A stretch of 64,000 bases of DNA from Blasia pusilla. Its lineage: Eukaryota; Marchantiophyta; Marchantiopsida; Blasiales. Shown piece after piece: positions 12,460-25,099 of the stretch. Position 1 is the first letter of the stretch. Each line of letters opens with the position of its first letter. A program made the position numbers and the translations under genes. The notes under the pieces were generated by a model that was not told the DNA's origin, did no database searches, and saw only the letters and a list, made by a program, of their open reading frames with translations. The DNA lies in the NCBI GenBank assembly GCA_050084515.1, contig CM114272.1, positions 10,540,001 to 10,604,000 of the forward strand, written 5' to 3'.

Positions 12460-13210
12460 TTGGAGAATGCCTTTTTGATTTGCAAACACTTAGTTGCTTG
12501 AAATAGGACACAAAGAAAATATTCCTCTCACATTACGAGTTGCGAAAATCCTCTCTTGAATTTGTGTATAATGAGTTCTACATTAATATGTCGTGCACAT
12601 ACACGTCGCTATACAATCCACATTACTGGTCACATCTACACACCATACAATACCGATCTTTCCAACACATGGGTCGATCCACTCAATATATATATATATA
12701 CACACACATTGAGACCACACAACCGCTCTCCTAGTTGGATCTTGGATCCCCCTAACTCCAAATAGCAGACATCATCTACTACTCTATACACATCTAGCAC
12801 ATTTTGTGTCGTCATCCCCGCCACATCTCCCAACACATGCTCGACCGCGGATCCATCTCATCTATCTCCACCTAGAGATATCGATGTATCCGGATGTCAT
12901 CCTGCAACATTGTAACACTACAACTATCCCCCCAAAGACATCTAACACTCACGCACCCTCCTCCAAACGTTGTCACACAACATGTGTGGTATCCGAAGAT
13001 GTCAGATCTCCACTCCAAAAGTATGATTGTCACTCGTCTATGTCTAGTCCAAGACATAAGCACGGCTCTATGTTTGCTTCACGAGCTTGTCTGCACTCCC
13101 CTCCAACTCATCACTCATACCCAATAAAGGTAACGAGGTCTTTGCACCAAGGAGCGACACACCCATCCTCGTATGTCTCTCCATACGATGCGGTAGAACT
13201 CTACTAGTCG
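12460..13210 (-). repeat. Highly decayed LTR and 3' end resembling the Gypsy family
   Basis: Around 12590-12620 there is a block like the LTR end module (CATACACGTCGCTATACAA). Around 12730-12770 there is a block like the sequence just outside the LTR (CCCCTAACTCCAAATAG). Order and strand match the element at 27-29 kb. The 133-codon frame at 12806-13207 has no domain and is not called. A Helitron-like 5' end (CATTATTATTGGAGAATG) sits just before, at about 12450. Confidence 0.3.
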
Positions 13211-13756
13211 ACTAACAAAGACGTGACAAATATCTTCTTATGATACATAGTTTAATGAACTTTCATATCACATAGACTAATTCATGGGATTATGAAAACA
13301 AGAATTACTGTTTGAAAATCACATAGTTGTACATTGAGCATAGTCATGAGGGCGTCGTGTGTCTTTACATTGGTGGGATTAGTGATTGACATTATCTGTG
13401 CATTCGGAGAAATTGTTTGAGGAGGTTCCCCTTTGAGCCTTTTGGTTCTCCCCCCACCTGGGACGTGGACTTGGAATATCTTTGATTTCCTTTCTATTAT
13501 TAACAAGTTTAATTATAAAATTTTCTTCCACATGAGAAACTTTTTGATTCTTGTTGGTTAGAAGACACTTATGGCATGCTCAAGCCTCCCTTCCTTGGGA
13601 GTTTTATGACACAATTAGTCAGAGTGAGATGCTCAATTCTATTCTCGTAAAATGTATTGGAAGGCACAATCATAATAACACGAGTATGATGCTGAGAAAG
13701 GGAAAATATTTTCCTCCCTTTACTCTTTGGTCTTCTTAATTTAATCACTTTTAAAC

Positions 13757-13925
13757 TCTACATTATTAAAGGAGGATGGGGTTTGAAGAACCCCTCCTCT
13801 CCTATCAACAAGTATGCTTTTTGCACTCCTCTTGTATTGACATGTGTATTGTTTAAGAGAAGAGCTAATAAGAGGAGTTACATTTAACGGATGTGTTCCC
13901 ATGCATAGCAGAAATAGGATGCTAG
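13757..13925 (+). mobile_element. Short Helitron-like element (169 bp)
   Basis: Starts TCTACATTATTAAAGGAGG, resembling the Helitron starts at 5803 and 24301, and ends ATGCTAG. The left flank is A, but the right flank is G rather than T, so the end is less certain. Confidence 0.45.
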
Positions 13926-16359
13926 GGTGACATGCTTGAAGGAACAAGTGTCCATTCCGAAGGAAGGTTTATCTAATCCCATTCTCTCTTGATAATATAA
14001 ATTTATAATAGATCTATGGGTCTTTTTCCAAGATATCTCCATCCACATTATTACTAGCCCTATATTAGTAGCCATGTTCAGAAGATTAACCCAAATACGA
14101 GTCTCTATTAGTAGTTCATTTCCATTGAAGTGATTGGGCTCTTGCGGTGCCGATGTTTAGGGTACCCTAAAATAATGAACCCCAATAAACATGCATGATG
14201 GAAACCCATCAGAAAAAAGAAAAAACTCAAAGAGTCCAAAGCCAAAGTATCCAAAGCCACAACTTCCCTAAAAAAAACGTTGAACGGCCAAGTCCACGGA
14301 GCTATAAGAGCAATCGGCGCAAGTGACTATGTTCAGCAGATAAAAGTGACGTAAAAGAATCTGCCAGGAGCCTCCATCTCCAGAGTCCAGAGTCTCCACC
14401 GACGACCGGGAAGTAATAATTACGTTTCTTCGCCGGGTTCGCCCACTTTCACCTACCAGGGAGTAGAAAGTAAAACTCCCGGATTGCTCTAAGCCTGCTA
14501 GAGGAACGGGATTCGTGTCAGTTACGGAGTTACTTTGGGGAAACGGGACTCATAATCTCCTGGACCAACAGGACACTTACACCTGGGTGCAGCGGCAGAG
14601 ACCACGCTGACCGCAGTTATAGCGGAGGGGAATTACTTAGGCCAGTGATAGCATTCGACGATTACGGCAACGAGATGAAGATTAATGCTAATTACCAGTA
14701 ATTGAGCCTTCGGTTCGTCAGTGTTATTCGAAGAGTGTGGGCCCCTTAGATACACCTCCTTGCTTTCAGTCGGAGCGGGATATCGCATTGGTCGTCAGCA
14801 GCACAAAACCTCACATCTATATTGAGCTGCATGGATCCGGTCGAGCCTGCACATGACAAATGCAAGGCCGAGTTTCGGGAGGCCCCGTTGTCGACATGGC
14901 TCCGCGGACAGAGCATTGCAGCGCAAGGGAGCGCCCCTCCTCCGGTGGACCGCGCTCTTGCTGTGCGCCGCTGCTTAACGTATGACGCGGTCCTTGTCCA
15001 TCTCCGCGCGTGTGAGTTGCCGAATTCTTGGTTCGTTGGTCTACCCGTTGAGAATGCGCTCTGGGTGCCGATCGAATCAATTGGTTGAGGCTCAATGCCT
15101 GGAGCCTCAAGCGAATTCTACAACGGATCGGAGGATTATCGTTGGGAATAAGGCCGTGAATCAGGTTATGATGTCGAATGACACATAATTCGTGTCTACA
15201 CGATCTTGTCGAAGATCACGATCGGATCCCACGATCAGATGACATTTGGAGTTTCTGCCACCTTTGAATGAGCAAGTCGACCGTTGTCGAATGTTCTCTG
15301 GGTGGAGAATGGTCTGCGTCTGACATTTGGCGGAGTGATGTGTAGCGTATGGGATCACCAGAGCGTACTGGTTCTCTGGTGAGAATCTCAATACAATTAT
15401 GAGAATGGTACCAGGAGTTTCGATGTGGCTCCAATCCTTCCATGTTGGAAAATCAACTTCGGCATTGTGAGCGGAAGGGAGATTTATCCCGCCACGAATT
15501 ATCTCCTTCAGGTTAACTTACCCGCCTTTATCCAGCTTGAATGATCGAGTCATCCTTGGTATAGGTTGATTTGCTTCTCCTTCCCCGCACGTTTCAAAGG
15601 TCCTTAGCACTTCAGTTTGGTGACTCTCGTAGAACATGGATTTCTCCAGCGCATCGTTCTCCCTCAGTCCAATGTCTCCTAATTAAGACTATTAGCCGCT
15701 TGGTTCACCTCGTGTATACGGCCTGTATTAGCATTACAGCAGGAACTTAGAGACCGCCATGAACCCATGGGATACGCCACTGCTGGATTTCAGTGTTCTT
15801 AAAGTTGTGGAAAGATCGGTGCGGGGGCTGAAGCGTCTCATGAACCTAATAAGTAATACCGGTAGTATTCCCTGTCAGTCAAGATAGCACTGTCTGTCAT
15901 CTATGATACAAGGGCTGTACAAGACCAGGGGTTTTCTTGAGTGGCAGTTCGTTACTTATCCCTTTCCACTGAAATCCTAATCGGCTCCCTCGTCACTCCG
16001 GTTGCACCGTTGTTGATACATGTTCTACCCATCTGTTATTTCCCGGTGGTACTCTTGTCGCTGAGTCTTTGATTCTGAAAGAAGACGTCGCAGATGTAGC
16101 AGACGAAGAGCATTCTCTTTTCTAACATAGCGTGGGGTATGTGTGAACTAGTTACTTGCGTGAGTTGATATCGCCAGGGTTGTAACCCGCTTTGGCACTA
16201 ACTTCCGTCGTTAATGTAGTTTTCCTTACCTTGAGGATGCTGTCCTCTGTACGTGAATGCAAGTCGTCATGCCTCACACCTCTCAGTGGGTTCAATCTAT
16301 GTTGATGCTAGTACTCAAACTGGTTCGATTGATTCGCTTATCTACGATTCGCAGAAAAA
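13926..16359. other. Upstream region of the CNGC gene
   Basis: About 2.4 kb, becoming GC-balanced after 14300. No coding frame with a known family is seen; the 80-100 codon frames at 14817-15188 overlap on both strands. The sequence just before the CNGC ATG ends with an AG (TTCGCAG) that could be the acceptor of a 5'-UTR intron. Confidence 0.35.
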
Positions 16360-19300
16360 ATGAAGATGGGACTTAAAGGAAAGAGACTCCCCAGAGATGC
16401 GGGTTCTCGGAGCCTACCGTCGGGAATTTCTCTCTGGAGCAAACTTGGGAGGCGGGGACAGTCGAGAGATTGCTGTGAATTCTCAGATGCAGAATCCACA
16501 TCTTATAGTGACATGAGTTCGCTTCCCGAGTTCAACGGACCTTTCTCTATGCACGAAAATAACAAAGGGGAATTGCCGAAAATTAAAAGAAAGTGGATTT
16601 TTGGTGAAGTGCTGGACCCTCAAAGCAAAAGTATTAAGGCGATCAATCGAATGTTCCTGCTGACGTCTTCTGTTGGCATGTTTATAGATCCATTGTTCTT
16701 GTATACACTTTCAATAGACCAAACCCTGTCTTGCCTTCACGTGGATAAGCAGTTCGCCACAGCAGTCACTATACTTCGCTGCATGGTCGATACGATGTAC
16801 TTGTGGCACATCTGGCTACAGCTTAAGCTGGCATATGTATCAAAACGGTCTCTCGTGCTGGGCGGAGGTGAGCTTGTATGGGATGCGCGGGACATTGCAC
16901 TCCATTATATTTGCGCATTTGGGGGCTTCATCTTCGACTTCTTTGTGATCCTTCCTATACCACAGGTAACATCCTTTCTTTTTCTGCCTGTGTATCCGTC
17001 CGACTAAATCATCAGTCAGCTGTCAAAGATGAGTGACAGACGTGAGTATCTCGAGCCACAATACTGGCATATTGGCATCTTCTGTACTGAGTCGGCGAAT
17101 CAAACAAGTAGTGATCTGACAGTCGTTACCTATTTTCTGTTCCATCAGACATCGTATGCTACTCGGTTCAGATCATTTCCTTCTACAGAAAAGAGATGCC
17201 GTCCTCGCTGTAGTATGTAGTGGAGTAGTCCCCGTGGAACATAGTTTCTGAACACAATCTAGAGAGGAACCACACTAACCGCTAAGTATTGTCAGACACT
17301 GAGGTGCGCTTGATTCATCCTGGGAGGTGAGTGTTGTAAATCGGCTGACCAATGTGTCGTATACGTCGCAGGTAATGCTCTGGATCTTGGTACCATACAT
17401 AATCAGGAGGAACGGAGATGTGACCGTCATCATGCCTTTCATCCTGTTTGGGTTCCTGTTCCAGTACATACCGAAGGTTTTCCACCTGTTTTTGATCGTC
17501 CAGCGCATGCAGCGGGTGACTGGTTATGTTTTTGGTACTGCTTGGTGGGGATTCGCACTGAACCTATTTTGTTACATTGTCGCCGCTCATGTAAGTTCGT
17601 GCTGATTGTAGTAAGTCTAATGTTTACCTTAGTTAGACCCTGTTTGCCCACACGCTGTCTGTCGAACCTGATGGCGAAGAGGCATGGCATGGAATGTTGA
17701 AGTACCGTTCTAGCTTTCAAGCAATATGGATCCTTACAAGCAAAATATGGACACCCGTGTAACCTTCAGGTTTATTGGCAAATGTTTAGCAGGCCGATGC
17801 TATACATTTAGTATACTTGATTTGTTGGGTAGGGAAAGGTTGTGTTATACTCGATATATTGAAGCCGAAGCTAAGTGGTCTAATGCAATCTCTTTTGTTC
17901 TTGATTTTACATTAGGTGGCTGGCTCTTGCTGGTACATGCTGGGGCTTGAACGAGTTGAAAAATGCCTTGAAGAACAGTGTGTATACATGACAGGTTGTA
18001 GCATGGATTTTGTGGGTTGTCCAAATCCAATCTCCAACATAGGTGCTCAGCCACATAGTAATGCGGCCTTCGTTGCATGGGGAAGCAGTTCGAATGTTGT
18101 CAATCTGTGTTTCAACCAACAGGGTAATTACACTTGGGGGATTTACAATTGGGTGGTGCCACTGGTGAGAGATACTAATGGGTTTCAGAAGATTGTACTT
18201 CCCATGTTTTGGGGTATCATGACATTAAGGTAAATATACCACTCTTATTTGAAACCATTTTACAGATTGCGTTTTGCGCATTTCATTTGTCTCACTTCCA
18301 ATCGGCTAATGTTCCTGGGACTGCATGATAGGTTTTAGTTCTAATATTTCATAATAGAGCATGTCAAAATCTTTCATTTCTGAACTCAAATCTAATATCG
18401 GTTTCAACTGTGACAGTTCTTTCGGGAATGCACTGACTCCAAGCAATCAGCTGGTCGAAGCAACCTTCTGTGTAATCATCGTTACTTGTGGACTTCTATT
18501 GTTCACAATGCTCATTGGAAATATTCAGGTAGGGAAGAAGAGAATATGTTTCCCATCGATGAAGGAACTACTGCAATTTAAGTCCCTGATTAAGTCTCTT
18601 CTTTGGGCTGCTTCCAGGAGTTCAGAAGCTCTGGTTGAATTATATCTTACAAGTTTAGTACTGAAACGAGAAGATTTCCTCGTTCTAACTAGAGCATGAG
18701 TTTTGTCAAGTTCTACTGTTTTGGCTCTAGAACTAAACCATAATTTATAGTCTAGCTTAGAGCTGAATATTGTGAATATGTCTTCTTTTTCATTGAAATC
18801 TGAGTGTCATCAAGTTTCCGTTATCAAACCAGCATGTTATTGATGCTGAACTTCCTTCAGGTATTTTTACATTCCTATACTTCGAGAAAGGAATCTATGC
18901 AACTACAGATGAGGGATTTGGAGTGGTGGATGAGACGTCGTCAGCTTCCTACCCGTGTGAGACAGCGTGTGAGGCAGTTTGAAAGGCAAAAGTGGGCCGC
19001 CACTCGTGGTGTAGATGAGGCAGCTATGGTCGCCGAGCTTCCTGAGGTCCTAAGACGCGACATCAAGCGTCACTTGTGTGTGGATCTTGTTCGGCAGGTA
19101 ACGCAGAGGTTTTTTTTGAGAACTTATCACTTCTACTCTTCGATATTACCTAATAAATAGTGATTTAACTTCCCAACTGTCATTCACCTCAAACTCATAC
19201 CTTGAGGAAATCTTATGATAGATGTGCAGGCATCTACTGAGAATAATTGAGGACTGGCAGTCATCTACTGAAAATGTTGCTAACAGTTCATCAGATCCTA

Positions 19301-20496
19301 ACTCTGGGCTTCTGGTGGAATGCTGGGGTCACTCTACCTGTACCATGAATTGAGAAAACAGAGTCGTTGTTGTCTTTCTAAACAAAAGTTGAAAATGATT
19401 TTTCCTTGATCCGAATGATTTGATGATCTGATCTTGAAGGATGTGTCTGGGCTTCTGTGAGCAGGTGCCTCTCTTTGATCAGATGGACGATCTCGTAGTC
19501 AGCCAGATCTGTGAACGGCTCAAACCTATGCTGTTCGTGAAAAAAGAGACGGTAAGACTCGACCTTTTTTTTGAGTCGTAGAAAATCCATCACTGGATGA
19601 CGACTGTGCATGAACATCAACGCCATCGTTGATTTTGTGTAACCTTGAGTAGGCAGTGACTTCTAGTGTGTTTCCAACAGATAGACACATGGATCACGGG
19701 GGATTTTTGAAGAATATTTCATTTGCTTCTAAATTTGCTTGGCGGGGAGCTCATGCGAGCAACCCTAGCAGCAAATGTTCACGGCCAACCTCTGGCAGCA
19801 AATCGTTGACGGGTCAAGGCCTTAGACAAGCGTTTACGGAGGGAATTCGATGTGGGCACCTCTGTGGAGTAAGCCGTGGGAGATCATCGTCTATTTGCAT
19901 ATCAACGTGAATTGTGACATCAAGAGACTAAGTCAATGTCCGTCTTGCAGGTTGTTAACGAAGGAGATCCGGTGTTGCGAATGATGTTCGTCGTGCGAGG
20001 TTTCCTACAAAGTGAGTACCGATTGAAAAATGGCAATACAAGCTCTTGCGTGCTGGGACCCGGAAATTTCTGCGGTGACGAATTATTGTCCTGGTGTTTC
20101 CGCAAACAAACGCTGCAGAGATTTCCTCCGTCGACCTGTACGCTAAGATCTATGACTAACGTGGAAGTTTTTGGATTTGAGGCCGAGGATCTTAGATATA
20201 TTACTGAGCACTTCCGCTTCAAATTCGCCAATGAGAAGCTAAAGAATACAGCTCGTTACTATTCCTCGAATTGGAGAACATGGGCTGCTGTTACTGTTCA
20301 GCTTGCTTGGAGAAGATTCAAGCAGCAGAGGGACGACAAGAAAGATAAAGAAAAATCGGGACTCCTAAACGGGGTACTCAATCTACAACTAGAGGAGACG
20401 ACGCAGAGAACGTCTCTGGGAATGAGCGATAAGGATCGTCTTCGTCTTTACACAGCAATGATAACGTCACCAAAACCACAAGATCATTTGGAGTAA
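16360..20496 (+). CDS. CNGC: Cyclic-nucleotide-gated ion channel, CNGC2/4 type
   Basis: Plasma-membrane cation (Ca2+/K+) channel subunit. I read seven exons with GT..AG introns: 16360-16965, 17372-17590, 17916-18229, 18417-18528, 18861-19097, 19465-19551 and 19951-20496. They join in frame to 706 residues, a normal length for plant CNGCs. The cytosolic N-terminus is followed by S1 from about residue 98 (FLLTSSVGMFIDPLF). S5 holds VTGYVFGTAWWGFALNLF. A filter region LSSFGN near residue 380 matches the group IVb (CNGC2/CNGC4) pattern. The C-linker contains LPEVLRRDIKRHLC. The nucleotide-binding domain has the cassette GPGNFCGDELLSW near residue 561, followed by an IQ-type calmodulin site (AAVTVQLAWRR, about 636-646). 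The Cys-rich S5-pore loop also fits. No stop or frameshift was seen. ATG 16360 was chosen because the frame is open from it and the length fits. It is the only intact-looking gene here. Confidence 0.92.
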
Positions 20497-21545
20497 TGCA
20501 CATCACACACGACTGTCGTCTCCTCCTGATGTGTTAAATGACATCAATATTTGATGATTTCGTCCGTCTGCACGCAAACGATCACTGTGTTTACACACAA
20601 TACTTCCATAAAGGCGATTCTTCCACAAAGATGCCGTAAGACGCTGCCCACTGCAGCCCACATTCTAAAGTGGCCAAATTTTGTAACAAACTTTGGGAGG
20701 ATATCAAGTTCAGATCGGTCTCGTGGAAATAGACTTCTAACGAAACTCCTTATGATATGATATTCTCAGTGCATTGCGAAGGTAGGCAGCCTTTTAGATC
20801 GGCACGGCCGAATTAATGATTGAAAAGTTTGGTAAACATATTTGGGTTCTTGTAGATAAACGTTGTAACAAAACTGTTGTTTACCAATATGCAGGGAAAT
20901 CATCCCTTTTGCAATGCAAATGGCGCATTACCAAAGGAAGCTTCTTAAACTATCACTTCGGATCATCTTTTCGCGATGGAATAGTCTTGTTCTAAAACAG
21001 GGAATACAGAAGATTTTCTTCAGATCCGAATGGAAATGTCATTCCTCTTCTTTACACCTTCATGAGTACCCGCGATGGAACCAGAATGTCATGCGTACGT
21101 GTCTGGACTTATCTACTGATCATAGAACTTTTGACCTAAAACATAACCAAAAACATTATTGCTTACGGCTGAGATGATTGAGAATGAAAAAATTCACATG
21201 ACTTTTGACCAAAAGCATACCATTATTGCGTACGGCTGAGATGATTGAGAATGATAAAACTCACATAGAGAAATAAATAACATTTAATCTAAAAATCGAA
21301 GAAAAAGAAAATTAGTACTTTTTTTAAACATCTAATTTGAGGTAAAAAAAGGCAAGAATTGGCCCATGCAAAACACGGGCAACAATATAGTTTGCCATAT
21401 GTTTAAGTATTCGCCATCCTAATTAAGTATTTGATGTGAAGCTAAGAGTGCCTCTAAAGGTGCAAAGCTCAAAGCTCGACGATAGTGGGTCGAAACAGGG
21501 ATGGAAAACACTCCCCTCGGTGATCAGCCTTGCTTGCATTTTACG
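20497..21545. other. CNGC 3' flank, no gene
   Basis: Likely 3' UTR and intergenic sequence. A near-duplicate of about 55 bp containing GCTTACGGCTGAGATGATTGAGAATGA-type sequence occurs twice around 21130-21260. At about 21366 a CCATGC..GCATGG-like stem followed by ATAGT recalls a Helitron 3' end, without a convincing partner. Confidence 0.4.
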
Positions 21546-21708
21546 TGTGCAGACACGTCGCCATACGAGGTACATCGCTGTTACTCTTCAAACACACGAA
21601 CACTAGACTAACTCAATCATCCACCGAATATAACCATTGAGGCAAGTCATTACCAAAATATCTCAAAAAATAAATGATTATAATTTCACAATACACAAAG
21701 AGCTCCAT

Positions 21709-21740
<32 letters not shown>
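21546..21740 (-). repeat. LTR fragment (end module and start of centre), split by LINE
   Basis: The block from ACACGTCGCCATACGAGG to ACCAAAATATCTC matches the LTR end module at 27452-27580. The following sequence leads into a (CT)n run at 21711-21740. The LTR resumes at 22551 after the LINE. Confidence 0.55.
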
Positions 21741-21741
<1 letters not shown>

Positions 21742-22535
21742 AAGAGGTGATTGGGAAAACCTGGACCCAAAGAAGACCCGTAAAACAGGCCAAATCTTGG
21801 ACGAAAAAGGTTCAAGAGATTGTGCAAGCATCCAAGCTCCCAGCAGGGCCTGAACTGTGGGAGCAAGATGAGAAAGCATTCGTGGATACCATAACCAAAG
21901 CAGTGGGCAAACGCTCACAGCAGAACAACACGGAGGAAGCCATGAAAATGTCTGACCTCTCTCTTTTGACGGTATATCCCGAGAGGGCAGACCTGAAGAA
22001 CTATTTGCGGGGAACCCCTTGCTTGGGAACCCGGCTCAAGTTCAAGTTCAGGACGGAGGAAATCCCCTTGAACCATAAGAAAAGCAGGATGGGAACACAA
22101 CTAAACTCTTGCGCCTTGTGTGACGATGGGGACGAAACCTCTAGTCATTACTTGGTCTCCTGCGCAAAATTCACAACACACAGAGCAAGAGCATATCCGA
22201 TATTGCTAAGCCGGGTAGCACCAGAATTGTTCAACACATTCAGTAGCCTTGATTCATTGCCCAAAGCTGCTGCATTGGTAAGTAATGTCTATTGGGGATC
22301 CCAATCAGGTAAAGTATATGGTGTGGTGAAGAGCTTCTTGGTTGACACTTGGAAGCTCCGCACAAACACGTTGTTTGGTCAGCACTCACACTATATGAGA
22401 GTGTCTCCCTCCTCTCATATGGTACCTTCTTCACTTGCTTCTCTCTCTACACCCATCCCAGTCTCAAGCACCGTCCAACCAAGGCGCGGGGTCTATGGTC
22501 GCAAGGCTACGACAGACACTACTTAATGAGTACAG
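21741..22535 (+). mobile_element. 5'-truncated LINE fragment inserted in a (CT)n run
   Basis: Nearly the same as 49022-49803, the 3' part of the LINE at 47783. The main frame (259 codons from 21747) encodes the C-terminal zinc-knuckle region CALCDDGDETSSHYLVSC, a C-x2-C-x8-H-x4-C motif found at the end of non-LTR retrotransposon proteins. The Cys pair is intact here, while the long copy has CALY. Reverse transcriptase sequence is absent, as expected from 5' truncation. Both sides are (CT)n: 21711-21740 and 22536-22550. The host LTR continues on each side. Confidence 0.8.
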
Positions 22536-22550
22536 TCTCTCTCTCTCTCT

Positions 22551-22760
22551 AACCAAACCCACTCTCATGGTGAGAGGATGGGGTTACTCACAAGGCAAGG
22601 AGTACTTTTGCTCAAGGAGAATGAGCTCTCCAAGCTCACTCTCCTTGAGGTATACCCTCTAGCCCCAAATCCTCCCCTTGGTCCTCCCTATATTCTTTTC
22701 CCTGGAACTTACGCACCAAAGTCTTCCAACAATGAGTCAAGAACCACTTTTCATGAATAG
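22551..22760 (-). repeat. Continuation of the interrupted LTR
   Basis: AACCAAACCCACTCTC then GGTTACTCACAAGGCAAGG and AGAATGAGCTCTCCAAGCTC match the central LTR part at 49835-49960 and 27730-27850. Similarity fades after about 22760. Confidence 0.6.
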
Positions 22761-24300
22761 AAAATCAAAGTTCACATAGTTGGGAGCTTATTCAAAATAT
22801 TAAGTTCCTCATATGACCTCCAAATTGATCCACACAAAGGGAAAATCTATTTTAGCACGTTACCCTACTTTCTAATACGTCATTCATGACCTACTTGACT
22901 CAATCTATAGTCTCTACCAAAGCATCCCTTGAGAATTTGTCGTTCCACTATAAAATATGTGATACATTGGATAGATGCCTGAGTTCTTTTAGAAATCATA
23001 TATCATAGCTATGTGGGTAACTTTGTCCACTAAGTTAAGTGTATACTTAAAACCGGAAATATTTAATATCTATACACAATAAGTATTGTGAACATAAGAG
23101 GGGTTGGCATAAGAGTTTAGTAAGTAAATAGAATGTTGCTTCTAAATTATGGTTGAGCGTGTGGAAAAGTGATTAGGTGCAACATGGGAATCAAGAAGTC
23201 ATCGGAACAAGGCTAGGAAGGAGTAGGCAACCAAGATTGTAGATTGGTTTCTATATTAGTGTGCGGAAACCATTTCGCAAATTTGAAACATTGACTATTC
23301 CCAAGAAAATATAACTATATTGATAACAATCGGTGTTGTAGGTTCTAAGAATATAATCTTGTATCGATTGAAGCTCTCATATTGAAACTGTACTACAATT
23401 GCAATTCTCTGTTCTTACAAACAAAATGCAATTACAACACAAAAATATGATGGCAAATTCTATTATTTCAAGCTTTGGCCAAGTTGTATTTCAGCTTGGC
23501 AACCAGAGTTCACACACTCACCCATGAACCTTGACTTTAGCTCATCTGTGGGTTGAAGTTCACAAGTACACGTCCATAAGTGAGGCTTCTCATCTCATCT
23601 CGTCTTTGTTGTTTAGAATTCATATCCACATCTAAGTCTCTTCTAGTCTTTGTAGATTACAAGGATGTGAAATGGGAGAACCCACCGCGAGGATAAGTGA
23701 AATTCAAATGTGCTCTTGCAGCCCAAGCGATACCCTCTATTGTCGTAGGTGCCAAACCGCAAGCGATCTCGGCTTGTTATTTCTACCCATGGGAAATCGT
23801 TATAGATGCTATCTATGGGGACAACATGTCCGATCTACAATGGAGCTTTAGGCGGCCCTACTACACCAACTAACAAGAGCGTAGTCCAAGAAGTGGTCGT
23901 AACACCTATGATTGGAGATGGGAATAGATTCCGATTACAATATGTGGAGAGGCAATTTGGAAGGCAGGGTGTTCTCGACCTTCTCAAGTTATTGCATATA
24001 TTACCATAGTCGGATTCATGCAAGCATGGATATGGACAGTGAACGATGGCAAATCACTCATGCTTGCCTCCCTTGCCTATCTCATGGTACAATTACATGG
24101 CAAAAGGGGAATGTACATGCATGTGTATGGTGGGATAAGGCGCACCATAGTGGGCAAGTGTAAGCAAGTAGGAAATTTGACTGGTCAATCGGAAGAAAAA
24201 TCAAACTCAAATGCATGGATTTTATTGTGGAATTTGTGATTTACAACATTTCTCCAAGAATGAGTGCACAAGGTCACAACACTATGTTTTTTTACTAGAA
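22761..24300. other. No recognisable feature
   Basis: Mixed composition without domain-bearing frames; the frames at 23806-24239 overlap each other and are not recognised. Confidence 0.35.
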
Positions 24301-24491
24301 TCTATATAATTAAAAGAAGATGGGGTTTGAGGACCCTTCCTCCGGTGTTGACACGTGTACTTTTTGCCCTCCTCCGATGATGACACATGTGACGGAAGAA
24401 CCAAACTAACAGTATGAAGGATGAACTAAATTAATGAGATGTTTTTCCTCAAGGGTGATCTTCACCGTGCATAGCTAGAGCAATATGCTAG
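24301..24491 (+). mobile_element. Non-autonomous Helitron (191 bp)
   Basis: Begins TCTATATAATTAAAAG and ends GCTAG, with flanking A and T. The 5' region GGGGTTTGAGGACCC and the ACACGTGT block are shared with the elements at 13757 and 24645. Confidence 0.6.
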
Positions 24492-24644
24492 TCTATATTA
24501 TTATTGGTTGTTGGACATGTGTCATTTTAAACGTGTCTGACTTTGACAAGTGGCTTTAATTCAAATTTGAAAGCACCCGTGTGTATTTGTTTCCGACTTG
24601 TTTATATACATCGCATCTCATAGGCAACTCCATAGTTTCCTCAA
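24492..24644 (+). mobile_element. Helitron 5' part abutting the previous element
   Basis: TCTATATTATTATTGG begins at the base after the CTAG of the Helitron at 24301-24491, giving a head-to-tail arrangement. A clear CTAG end was not found before the next element at 24645, so it may be truncated. Confidence 0.45.
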
Positions 24645-24788
24645 TCTATGTAGTTAAAAGAGGAGGGAGTTTGAGGAAATCCTCCTCAGGTGTTGACCCT
24701 CAGGTGTTGACACTTGTCCTTAGGCTCTAAGGGCTCCTTTCGTTTCGACACATATCACTTTGCCCGGCATAGCAAGGGCACTCGCTAG
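24645..24788 (+). mobile_element. Short Helitron-like element (144 bp)
   Basis: Starts TCTATGTAGTTAAAAGAGG and ends CTCGCTAG, with the same internal GTTTGAGGA and GTGTTGAC blocks as its neighbours. The left flank is A; the right flank is C, so the 3' limit is less sure. Confidence 0.45.
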
Positions 24789-25099
24789 CTTACATGCTTC
24801 CGTCGCTCCTTCAATTCCTGGCTTCTTTTATTTTAAGTCAACACTCTTGTACCCGATTTCACTCAATCTTGAACCGGAACTTGAAGAGTCGTGCTAGAAG
24901 AGGGAATTTCACTCCATCCGTTATGTGGACGATTAATGTGGGAACCAAGAGAACGCGGGAGACACCGAAAAAGGACTGCTTACGATATTGAATCCATGCG
25001 CGTGCTTTCGGATGTCGGCACAATCGAAGTAAGGTCTCCAGCTTGTAGGCTCAAGTGCTAGTCGGCGCACTGTATTTCATGCGCGAGAGGAAGAAGTAT

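Noticed and set aside
12806-13207. 133-codon open frame
   Set aside because: Low-complexity Ser/Thr/His-rich translation in a region that resembles decayed Gypsy 3' sequence.
14817-15188. Overlapping frames of 70-97 codons on both strands
   Set aside because: No recognisable family and mutual overlap; probably upstream noncoding sequence of the CNGC gene.
21366-21395. Helitron 3' end
   Set aside because: Stem and ATAGT are suggestive, but CTAG is absent and no matching 5' end was found.
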